5,719 bases of DNA from contig JAJXXI010000452.1 in the NCBI GenBank assembly GCA_021781185.1, positions 1-5,719 of the forward strand, in the 5' to 3' direction. Position numbers and translations under genes: made by a program. Below, one piece after another: positions 1 through 5,719 of the stretch (position 1 is its first letter; each line of letters opens with the position of its first letter). The notes below the pieces were generated by a model. It did not search any database, was not told the origin of the DNA, and saw only the letters and a program-made list of their open reading frames with translations. Source of the stretch: a bacterium. Lineage in GTDB: Bacteria > Verrucomicrobiota > Verrucomicrobiia > Limisphaerales > UBA11358.

Positions 1-332
1 AACTCACCCTGGGGGAAAACCTGGCCGACCTCGGCGGCGTGAACATCGCCTATGAGGCGCTGGAGCGGGATCTGGCCAAAAATCCCGCGAAGCGCAAAAC
101 AATTGACGGGCTGACGCCTGAACAACGGTTCTTCATTTCGTTCGCCCAGATCTGGCGCACGAACGTCCGGGACGCGGAAGCACAGCGGCTGCTCACCGTG
201 GACCCGCATTCGCCCGGACAATTTCGCGCCTACGGCCCGCTGCTGAACGTGCAGGCGTTTTACGATGCGTTTGACATCAAACCCGGCAGTCCGATGTGGC
301 TTCCGCCAGATCAGCGGGCGCATATCTGGTGA
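1..332 (+). CDS. M13 family zinc metallopeptidase (neprilysin/PepO type), C-terminal fragment
   Basis: This is the last 109 codons of a gene that begins before the window; the reading frame is open from base 3 to the TGA at 330-332. The fragment opens with LTLGENLADLGG, the M13 family motif in which the Glu (visible residue 5) is the third zinc ligand and the Asp four residues later (residue 9) orients the catalytic histidines. The HExxH motif would lie upstream and is not visible. Further on, DPHSPGQFR (residues 67-75) carries the conserved His and Arg that in neprilysin contact the substrate and transition state, and the chain ends in the family's invariant C-terminal Trp (HIW; neprilysin ends RVW). 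The cysteines found in the animal C-terminus are absent, as is usual in bacterial members. These enzymes cleave short peptides and are usually secreted or periplasmic. The signal peptide is out of view, so location here is inferred. Family assignment is secure; substrate is unknown. Confidence 0.95.
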   Translation, partial: LTLGENLADLGGVNIAYEALERDLAKNPAKRKTIDGLTPEQRFFISFAQIWRTNVRDAEAQRLLTVDPHSPGQFRAYGPLLNVQAFYDAFDIKPGSPMWLPPDQRAHIW

Positions 333-494
333 CGCGGGGCGGCGGCCAGCCGGGTAGGCGTAAGCCCTGTTCTGCTGGCATCTCCGGCCGGTTGAACTTC
401 GCCGCCGCCTTGCCGCCGCCAAGTCCAGCGCTGTTGCCTTCGTGACGCGCCATCCGCCTTTAATTTTCCCGCCATTCGATTATTCTCCGCGCCT

Positions 495-1709
495 GTGTTA
501 GGGACATTGCGCAAAGCCGAATACGCCGAGCTGATGATTTTATTTTTCATCCAGGCGGCGGCCATGGCCATCTGGTTCGTGCCGCTCGGACCCATTCTCG
601 ATGCGCACGGCATGCAGGGCATCAAGCCCTATGCCTTTGCCGCCTCCGCCGTGGCCGCGTTCATCTCGCCGCTGATGTTTGGCGCGATGGCCGACCGTCA
701 TGTGCCGCCCGCCAAAGTCTTGCGCTGGCTGGCCCTCGCCACGTCCGTCCTGACGGCCATCATCGGCATGAGTCTCAAATACCACTGGAGCGAATGGCTG
801 GTCCTGATTTTGATCCAGGCATTTTACTTCACCTACGCGCCGATGTTCAGCATCTCCACCGCCCTCGTGCTCGCCCGGCTTCAGGATGCAAAGAAGGAAT
901 TCGGGCCGCTGCGCAGCCTGGCCACCATCGGTTGGATGGCCGGTGCATTGCTCATCAGCGCATTGAACCTGGATCGCTCGGCCTACGCGGTTTATCTGGG
1001 CGCGGTGTTCTGGTTCATGGTGGCGGTGTTCACCGGTTTTTTGCCGGCGTTGGAAGTCCCGAAATCCGCCGAACACCTGACCTGGCGGGAACGGCTCGGG
1101 CTGGACGCACTGAAACTGTTGAAAAACCGCAACCACCGCGTCGTCTTCATCGCCACCACGCTGTTCAACGTTCCGATCGCGGCGTTTTATCCCTATGCGC
1201 CGGCTCATCTGCAAGCCCTGGGTTTCACGCACACGAGCGCATGGATGAGCCTGGCACAGGTCACGGAAATCATCGGCATGTTCAGCCTGGGCTGGCTCCT
1301 GCTGCACTGGCGGGTGAAATGGATTTTCGCCTGCGGGCTCGGCTTCGGCATCGCGCGATTTGCGCTGAGTGCCATGAACACCCCATTCACCCTGCTGGCC
1401 GGCATCACGCTGCACGGCGCGTCCTACACGCTCGTGTTCATCACAGCGGCAATTTATCTGGATCAGCGGATTGATTCCGCCTGGCGGACGCGGGCGCAAG
1501 CCTTGCTATCGTTGATGAATGGGGGCGTGGGCAACCTCGTCGGCTATCTTGGCACCGGCTGCTGGTTCGCCGCCTGCACGCAAACATCCGGCACCCACTG
1601 GCCGGTTTTCTGGGGCGTTCTTTCCGCATCGGTGGGCGCGGTGCTGGTTTATTTTCTCACGTCCTATCGCACCGTTGGCGACGGGAAACTAATAAAAAAC
1701 CACGCATAG
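495..1709 (+). CDS. MFS transporter, NupG-like nucleoside:H+ symporter family
   Basis: A 404-residue inner-membrane protein with about 12 predicted helices (roughly residues 12-34, 44-66, 75-93, 101-127, 140-158, 164-184, 213-236, 249-272, 274-293, 297-321, 333-357, 369-390), the normal MFS size. The loop after helix 2 reads GAMADR (63-68), a form of MFS motif A. Features shared with the NupG family are FGPLR followed by TIGW (136-147), FYPYAP at the end of helix 7, the Gln and Glu of SLAQVTE (Q255, E258) in helix 8, and LHGASY, IYLDQ and RAQALLSL (306-340). The Asp that follows Cys-Tyr in the NupG-type signature is Thr312 here, so nucleoside transport should not be assumed. The start is uncertain: GTG at 495 is chosen, TTG at 507 and ATG at 534 are alternatives, no in-frame ATG lies nearby upstream and no convincing Shine-Dalgarno site is present. 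It follows the peptidase gene by 162 bases on the same strand and converges on the aldo/keto reductase. MFS membership is certain, subfamily likely, substrate unknown. Confidence 0.88.
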   Translation: MLGTLRKAEYAELMILFFIQAAAMAIWFVPLGPILDAHGMQGIKPYAFAASAVAAFISPLMFGAMADRHVPPAKVLRWLALATSVLTAIIGMSLKYHWSEWLVLILIQAFYFTYAPMFSISTALVLARLQDAKKEFGPLRSLATIGWMAGALLISALNLDRSAYAVYLGAVFWFMVAVFTGFLPALEVPKSAEHLTWRERLGLDALKLLKNRNHRVVFIATTLFNVPIAAFYPYAPAHLQALGFTHTSAWMSLAQVTEIIGMFSLGWLLLHWRVKWIFACGLGFGIARFALSAMNTPFTLLAGITLHGASYTLVFITAAIYLDQRIDSAWRTRAQALLSLMNGGVGNLVGYLGTGCWFAACTQTSGTHWPVFWGVLSASVGAVLVYFLTSYRTVGDGKLIKNHA

Positions 1710-1730
1710 AAACCATCCGTCGCCGCCAAC
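1674..1730. other. Imperfect inverted repeat spanning the end of the MFS gene
   Basis: GTTGGCGACGG (1674-1684) is complementary to CCGTCGCCGCCAAC (1717-1730) apart from a three-base bulge, enclosing an A-rich loop of 32 bases that contains the MFS stop codon. It sits at the junction of two convergent genes, where a structure could help stop or stabilise both transcripts. No T-run follows on either strand, so it is not a standard intrinsic terminator. A chance origin in GC-rich DNA is possible. Confidence 0.3.
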
Positions 1731-1752
1731 CCGCCCTGCCCTCGCCTTGAAA

Positions 1753-2742
1753 CTACGCAAGCACCGTCTCGATCTGCGCCAGCTCTCCTGTGGAGAAATT
1801 CAGGTTTTTCGTCGCCCCAACGCAATCATCCACCTGGCTCACCTTGCTGGCACCGATGAGCGCGCTGGTGACAACTTTGTGCCGGAGCACCCATGCGAGC
1901 GCCATCTGCGCCAGTGTCTGTCCGCGTGATTGCGCGAGATCGTTCAGCTTGCGCGTCCTCGCCAGCACGGCCTCAGTAATGTCAGCCGGCCGGAGAAAAC
2001 GCGGATCATGACCCGCGCGCGAATCGGCGGGAATGCCCTTGAAATAACGGTCCGTCAAGATGCCTTTTGCCAGCGGTGAAAACACCGTGCAACCGATGCC
2101 CTCCGCTTCCAGCGCGGCGAGCAACTGCGGCTCCACCCAGCGGTCCAGCATGGAGTAACGCGGCTGGTGAATGAGACACGGCGTGCCCATTTCGCGGAGC
2201 AGTTTCGCCGCCTGCACGGTCTCGGCGGGCTTGTAATTGGACAGCCCGACATAAAGCGCCTTGCCACTGCGGACGGCGTGGGCCAGCGCACCCATGGTTT
2301 CTTCCAGCGGCGTGTCGGGATCAGGCCGGTGCGAATAAAAGATGTCCACATAATCGAGCCCCATCCGCTTGAGCGACTGGTCGAGCGAGGCGAGCAGATA
2401 TTTGCGCGAGCCCCATTCGCCATACGGTCCCGGCCACATGTCATAGCCGGCCTTGGTGGTGACGATTAATTCATCGCGCCACGGGCCCAGATCTTCGCGC
2501 AGAATGCGGCCGAACGTCACTTCCGCCGAACCCGCCGGCGGGCCGTAATTGTTCGCCAGATCGAAACACGTCACGCCCAGATCAAAGGCGCGGCAGGCAA
2601 TGGTGCGGGCATTCTCGTAAGAATCCGACCCGCCAAAGTTATGCCAGAGCCCGAGCGAAATCAGGGGCAGCCGGAGACCGGAACGGCCGCAGCGACGGTA
2701 AAACGCGGGTGAATCATAGCGGGTGGTGGCGGCTGAATACAT
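1753..2742 (-). CDS. yghZ: Aldo/keto reductase, YghZ/Gpr-like (L-glyceraldehyde 3-phosphate reductase)
   Basis: A 329-residue soluble (beta/alpha)8 NADPH-dependent oxidoreductase. The sequence follows E. coli YghZ closely as I recall it: SGLRLP at 21-26, SLGLWHNFG at 29-37, FDLANNYGPP at 60-69, STKAGYDMWPGPYG-like TTKAGYDMWPGPYG at 95-108, SRKYLLASLDQSLKRMGL at 112-129 and IFYSHRPD at 134-141. The AKR catalytic tetrad is complete: Asp61, Tyr66, Lys97 and His138. The C-terminal LIGASK (295-300) is the NADPH phosphate-binding element. YghZ reduces L-glyceraldehyde 3-phosphate and methylglyoxal, and so serves in detoxifying reactive aldehydes; that activity is expected here but inferred. ATG at 2742 gives an N-terminus the same length as YghZ before the CGRSGLRLP block, although no Shine-Dalgarno site precedes it. 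The protein is about 17 residues shorter than YghZ at the C-terminus, ending soon after the last helix. The gene stands alone on its strand, convergent with the MFS gene (43 bases between stops) and divergent from the BI-1 gene. Confidence 0.95.
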   Translation of the reverse strand: MYSAATTRYDSPAFYRRCGRSGLRLPLISLGLWHNFGGSDSYENARTIACRAFDLGVTCFDLANNYGPPAGSAEVTFGRILREDLGPWRDELIVTTKAGYDMWPGPYGEWGSRKYLLASLDQSLKRMGLDYVDIFYSHRPDPDTPLEETMGALAHAVRSGKALYVGLSNYKPAETVQAAKLLREMGTPCLIHQPRYSMLDRWVEPQLLAALEAEGIGCTVFSPLAKGILTDRYFKGIPADSRAGHDPRFLRPADITEAVLARTRKLNDLAQSRGQTLAQMALAWVLRHKVVTSALIGASKVSQVDDCVGATKNLNFSTGELAQIETVLA

Positions 2743-2894
2743 GCTGAGGCCAGCTTACTGAAGGGCTGATTTCGCTTCGATAAAAATCGGTTCTTCCTTC
2801 CATCAGCCGCCAAGCCTATGCGCCGTCTGGTTGCGTGGCGGGTTCCGGCCATTTCTGCGTTCTCAAGTGATCCAATGCCCCCGAGGTTGTCGGA

Positions 2895-2922
2895 TTGACA
2901 CCGGATTTCAGAAGCGTATGCT
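2895..2922 (+). promoter_or_regulatory. Predicted sigma70-type promoter for the BI-1 family gene
   Basis: A perfect -35 hexamer TTGACA (2895-2900) is followed after 16 bases by TATGCT (2917-2922), which matches four of six positions of the -10 consensus, including the important TA at positions 1-2 and the final T. Transcription would start near 2929-2931, giving a leader of about 100 bases before the ATG at 3028. The position in a divergent intergenic region upstream of a monocistronic gene fits. This assumes an E. coli-like housekeeping sigma factor. Confidence 0.55.
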
Positions 2923-2947
2923 CATTTCGCAATTCGGCCGGACGGCC

Positions 2948-3000
2948 AGGAGGCTGTCTGTAAACCACCCGCCGATTCGTGAACCAGAGGGCTCAGGAGA
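2948..3000 (+). promoter_or_regulatory. Two Shine-Dalgarno-like hexamers in the BI-1 leader, not aligned with a start
   Basis: AGGAGG at 2948-2953 and AGGAGA at 2995-3000 both resemble strong ribosome-binding sites, yet no ATG, GTG or TTG lies 4-12 bases after either. The annotated ATG at 3028 is 27 bases beyond the second one. They could bind standby ribosomes or take part in leader folding, or be chance. The region directly before the ATG (ATAAAACAGATT) is AT-rich with no Shine-Dalgarno match, as is common for leader-independent starts in some phyla. Confidence 0.3.
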
Positions 3001-3027
3001 ATTCGTTTTCCGCTCATAAAACAGATT

Positions 3028-3723
3028 ATGAACACAGGCAATTATTCACCGGACGTTCCAGTTGTTGAATTGAACGAGCAATCGCGCGGGCAGTTTATTG
3101 CCCGGACCTACAACCACCTCTTCGGGGCCATCGTTGCCTTCACGCTGCTGGAGATTGGATTCTTCAAAAGCGGCCTCGCGGAATCCATGGCCCGGGCCAT
3201 GCTCGGCACTTCCTGGCTGCTGGTGCTCGGCGGTTTCGTGGTGGTGTCCTGGGTCGCCCGGGCCGCCGCCCAGCGCTCCAATTCCAAGGCGGCCCAATAC
3301 GCGGCGCTGGCCGGCTACGTGCTTGCCGAGGCGATCATATTCGTGCCGCTGCTTTACATTGCCGAGAATTTTGCCCCGGGCGTGATTGCCAGCGCTGCGG
3401 TCATCACCCTGGTCGGTTTTGCCAGCTTGACCGGACTGGTTTTTGCCACGCGCAAGGATTTCTCTTTCCTGCGGGGGATGCTCATGTGGGGCGGCATTGT
3501 CGCCATAGTGCTCATCGTGGGCGGGGTGCTGTTTGGCTTCCAACTGGGAACTTTCTTTTCCGTTGCCATGGTGGCACTGGCCGGGGCGGCCATTCTCTAT
3601 GACACCTCCAACATCATGCTGCGCTATCCGCAGGACCGTTACGTGGCGGCCTCACTGGAACTGTTCGCCTCCGTCGCACTCATGTTCTGGTATGTGCTCC
3701 GCATTCTGATGTCGCGGCGCTGA
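3028..3723 (+). CDS. Bax inhibitor-1/YccA family seven-TM membrane protein
   Basis: A 231-residue integral membrane protein with a short hydrophilic N-terminus (about 25 residues) and seven predicted helices (about 27-47, 60-80, 88-110, 116-139, 147-169, 172-191, 205-227), the size and layout of the BI-1 (UPF0005) family. Family hallmarks include the helix 3 stretch AEAIIFVPLLY (100-110), the helix 4 segment ASLTGLVFATRKDFSFLRG (132-150), and ILYDTSNIM (189-197) in helix 6 with Asp192. BI-1 homologues such as Bacillus YetJ form pH-sensitive calcium leak channels controlled by an Asp pair in the last two helices; E. coli YccA instead modulates FtsH. By my alignment the second Asp of that pair is Ser215 here, so calcium leak gating may differ. 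ATG 3028 places the polar start normally; the frame is open a little further upstream but has no better start. The gene is monocistronic, with its own predicted promoter and a strong terminator. Family is secure; function is inferred only. Confidence 0.9.
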   Translation: MNTGNYSPDVPVVELNEQSRGQFIARTYNHLFGAIVAFTLLEIGFFKSGLAESMARAMLGTSWLLVLGGFVVVSWVARAAAQRSNSKAAQYAALAGYVLAEAIIFVPLLYIAENFAPGVIASAAVITLVGFASLTGLVFATRKDFSFLRGMLMWGGIVAIVLIVGGVLFGFQLGTFFSVAMVALAGAAILYDTSNIMLRYPQDRYVAASLELFASVALMFWYVLRILMSRR

Positions 3724-3744
3724 ACCGAAATTCAACTTGATACC

Positions 3745-3777
3745 AAGCCCGGCACCATCGTGCCGGGCTTTTGTTTT
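3745..3777 (+). terminator. Rho-independent terminator of the BI-1 family gene
   Basis: A perfect 11-base-pair stem, AAGCCCGGCAC (3745-3755) with GTGCCGGGCTT (3760-3770), closes on a CATC loop, and is followed by TTGTTTT (3771-3777). It begins 22 bases after the BI-1 stop codon. On the opposite strand the hairpin is followed by only two Ts and then GG, so it should act mainly for the + strand gene, although it may also impede read-through from the convergent kinase gene. Confidence 0.93.
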
Positions 3778-3901
3778 GGGCAGATGACAGGGCATTCTTG
3801 ACCGCGTGGCGGCGACGTCCTTTTCGCAACACTTTTCGGCAATGGGCAAGCCCCGCCCGCCGGTGACGGCGGCGCGGCAATTCCGCAAGCTGACTTGGGC
3901 C

Positions 3902-5719
3902 TTATTCCATCCGGCTGCCCAGATCCACCTTCACGGTAGGCATGGCGGCGGGCGCAATTCCCTCATCACTGGCGATGGGCCGATGATCAAGCTCCTGCGA
4001 TTCCCACCAGGCCGTCCGTGATTCAAGAGTCCACTCGGCGGCGGCGGGACTGGCGAGCAGCCGGTTCCGCAATTCGCCCGCAGTTTGGGGACGCCGGGCG
4101 GGATCTTTTTCGAGACAGCACAGGAGAATTTCCTCTATTTCGGGGCTGATCGGATTGGCCGTTCGTTGCCGGGGCGGGATCGGGGCGGATGCCAGTTGCT
4201 TTTCGTGGATTTCGCCAGCGGTTTCTGCGTCGAAAATGTATTGGCCCGTCAACAAAAAGTAACCGAGCGCTCCCAGCGCATAGACATCGCTGCGCGGATC
4301 CACCGGCGCGGTTTGCAGAATCGCCTCCGGCGGCGTGAACCAGGGTGTGCCTTCCACCACGCGTTCGCCGTTTTCATTCAGCCGCTCGTGATTTCCGGCG
4401 CGATATTCATGAACCAGCCCGAAGTCCAGCACCTTCACGCAGTCCGGCACGCCACCACGCTCGCAAAGAAAAATGTTGGCCGGCTTGATGTCGCGATGGA
4501 TCAGCCCCAGCGCATGCGCCTCCGCCAGTGAATCGCAAACCTGCGCGAGAATATAAACCACCCGGCCCTCGGATTGCAGCCCGTGACGCGCGACCAGTTC
4601 GTGCAGGTTCAGTCCGCGCAGAAATTCCATCGCGTAATAAAAAATGCCCTCGGGGGTGTGCCCGTAATCGTAAACCTGAATGGTGTTGGGATGCGTCAAC
4701 TGGCAGGTCAGGCAGACTTCATTTTCAAAACGCGCGATGGCGTCCGGATCTGCGCGGTCGGGCAGCAGCAATTTGACGGCGGTGTCACGCCGCATCAGCG
4801 CGTGGCGGGCGCGATACACGACGCCCATGCCGCCCTCGCCGATTTTCTCTTCGAGCGTGTATTGACCAAGCTGCTTCAGTTTCAGCTCAGCCGCGTTCAA
4901 ACGCCGGCGCCAGACGAGGTAGGAATACGAGAAAACAAACATTCCCGTCGCGCTGAGCAATAACGACAAAAACAGCACCACAAAGATCCATTGCAGGACA
5001 TGCAGCGGCCGATAGGCTTCCGTGGCGTCAATTTGCGTGGCCACACCGAAACCGAACTGCGGCAGCCAGCGCGAGGCCCCCACCACCGGCACGCCGCGAT
5101 AATCGCGGGTCGGCACCACGTTCACCACATCCCGGCCTTCCACGGCACTGGCCACGAGACTGGTCAGCGGCCGGTCAGCAGTTGCAACATTGGTCGGGCG
5201 AAAACCTTTTGTCAAGTCGCCGCCGGGATCGGTGAGCCTCAAGTTCAGGGCGGAAGTGGTGTTGGTGGCCTCCAGCAGTCCCAATTGCTTGAGCTGCGGG
5301 TCAAACCGGCTGTGGGAAATCAACAGCCCGGTTTGGTCAAAGGCATAGGTCTCACCGGAGGTTCCTGACCGCGCCACGGAAAGGATTTTGGAGAATTCCT
5401 TGTCCGGATTGATGATCAACGCCAGCGCCCCGACCACCTTGCCCGCCGCGTCACGCACCGGTGCCGCCACCTGCATCAAGGTGATGTCCCCGCGACGACG
5501 GCGCGAGGCATTCTCCTCCCCGGGCCGGTTGAACCGGCGGCCTTCATTGGCGCGCCACGAACCGGCGGCGTTCCAACCGGAGCGTCTCTGCACCAGCAGG
5601 TCCGGTTTGAAGGGAGTGATGATCACCGGCTGACCCGAGCTGAATAATTCGGCGTATTTGTTGGTGTGCGCCTCGGAGACTTGAATGTTGCCACCCCATT
5701 GGGCGCGCATGGAATTGGC
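3902..5719 (-). CDS. Receptor-like Ser/Thr protein kinase: Cache sensor, TM helix, Hanks-type kinase (N-terminus missing)
   Basis: The reading frame is open to the right edge of the window, so the gene is cut at its 5' end; residues are numbered from the first ATG inside it (5708-5710), which is probably internal. Residues 1-235 look like most of an extracytoplasmic double Cache domain, with SGETYAFDQTGLLISHSRFD (118-137) and RDYRGVPVVGASRWLPQFGF (202-221), then FGVATQID. One membrane helix spans about 240-264, followed by WRRR on the cytoplasmic side. The kinase domain (about 284-552) is intact: glycine loop GEGGMGVV (291-298), Lys313 (AVK), Glu331, HRDIKPAN (405-412, catalytic Asp407), DFG (429-431), GTPWFTPPE (454-462), DVYALG (475-480) and Arg540. 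All catalytic residues are present, so it should be active and phosphorylate Ser/Thr in response to a small ligand bound outside. A tail of about 50 residues (553-602) has no recognisable domain. A first TM helix and the start of the Cache domain are expected upstream. Ligand and targets are unknown. It converges on the BI-1 gene with no clear terminator of its own. Confidence 0.93.
   Translation of the reverse strand, partial: ANSMRAQWGGNIQVSEAHTNKYAELFSSGQPVIITPFKPDLLVQRRSGWNAAGSWRANEGRRFNRPGEENASRRRRGDITLMQVAAPVRDAAGKVVGALALIINPDKEFSKILSVARSGTSGETYAFDQTGLLISHSRFDPQLKQLGLLEATNTTSALNLRLTDPGGDLTKGFRPTNVATADRPLTSLVASAVEGRDVVNVVPTRDYRGVPVVGASRWLPQFGFGVATQIDATEAYRPLHVLQWIFVVLFLSLLLSATGMFVFSYSYLVWRRRLNAAELKLKQLGQYTLEEKIGEGGMGVVYRARHALMRRDTAVKLLLPDRADPDAIARFENEVCLTCQLTHPNTIQVYDYGHTPEGIFYYAMEFLRGLNLHELVARHGLQSEGRVVYILAQVCDSLAEAHALGLIHRDIKPANIFLCERGGVPDCVKVLDFGLVHEYRAGNHERLNENGERVVEGTPWFTPPEAILQTAPVDPRSDVYALGALGYFLLTGQYIFDAETAGEIHEKQLASAPIPPRQRTANPISPEIEEILLCCLEKDPARRPQTAGELRNRLLASPAAAEWTLESRTAWWESQELDHRPIASDEGIAPAAMPTVKVDLGSRME

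Noticed and set aside
333..494. Possible terminator or promoter between the peptidase and MFS genes: GGCGGCGGC (338-346) can pair with GCCGCCGCC (401-409, repeated at 412-420), and TTGCCT (434-439) with TTTAAT (459-464) resembles a promoter
   Set aside because: The repeat arms are simple GGC triplets 54 bases apart with no T-run, and the promoter-like pair has a 19-base spacer and a weak -35. Nothing here is better than chance in GC-rich DNA.
540..1499. A 319-codon open frame on the - strand antisense to the MFS gene
   Set aside because: Its product is rich in Arg, Gln, Gly and His with no domain, as expected for an antisense shadow of a GC-rich gene; the + strand frame encodes a clear 12-TM transporter.
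2778..2789. Short palindrome CGAT-AAAA-ATCG upstream of the aldo/keto reductase, considered as an operator
   Set aside because: Four-base arms are too short to distinguish from chance and no recognisable promoter elements for the reductase flank it.
2831..3019. A 62-codon open frame on the + strand in the intergenic region before the BI-1 gene
   Set aside because: It starts with TTG without a ribosome-binding site, overlaps the predicted promoter, has low-complexity Arg-rich content and matches no family I know.
3857..3872. GC-rich hairpin CCGCCG-GTGA-CGGCGG just downstream of the kinase stop
   Set aside because: The stem is only six pairs and no T-run follows in the direction of kinase transcription, so it is not supported as the kinase terminator.
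4085..5633. Several + strand open frames of 81 to 148 codons opposite the kinase gene
   Set aside because: They lie antisense to a kinase frame with every catalytic motif intact and their translations resemble no protein family.

Overview
This 5.7 kb window is GC-rich, ordinary-looking bacterial chromosome. It holds five protein genes, two of them cut by the window edges. Good Shine-Dalgarno sites are missing at most starts. There is a Cache-domain receptor Ser/Thr kinase of a type common in Planctomycetes, Verrucomicrobia and myxobacteria, and a Bax-inhibitor-1-like protein. Together these suggest a member of the Planctomycetes-Verrucomicrobia group, perhaps Verrucomicrobiota. This assignment is an inference from protein style, not from any marker gene.

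Layout from left to right: (1) the last 109 codons of an M13 (neprilysin/PepO-type) zinc metallopeptidase on the + strand; (2) a 12-TM MFS transporter with the signature of the NupG-type nucleoside:H+ symporter family, + strand, after a 162-base gap; (3) a convergent aldo/keto reductase closely resembling E. coli YghZ (L-glyceraldehyde-3-phosphate reductase), - strand; (4) a 285-base divergent intergenic region with a good sigma70-like promoter pointing right; (5) a seven-TM Bax inhibitor-1/YccA-family membrane protein on the + strand, closed by a textbook intrinsic terminator; (6) a convergent, 5'-truncated receptor-like Ser/Thr kinase on the - strand, with an extracytoplasmic Cache sensor, one membrane helix and a cytoplasmic Hanks-type kinase domain.

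The genes alternate in strand and share no obvious pathway, so apart from a possible M13-MFS co-transcription no operon is evident. I found no mobile element, CRISPR array, RNA gene or phage-like gene, and nothing that amounts to a new multi-gene system. The points most worth checking are the receptor-kinase architecture, the apparent loss of a conserved acidic residue in the last helix of the BI-1 protein, altered pore residues in the MFS protein, and the roughly 100-base leader of the BI-1 gene with two strong but unused Shine-Dalgarno-like sequences.
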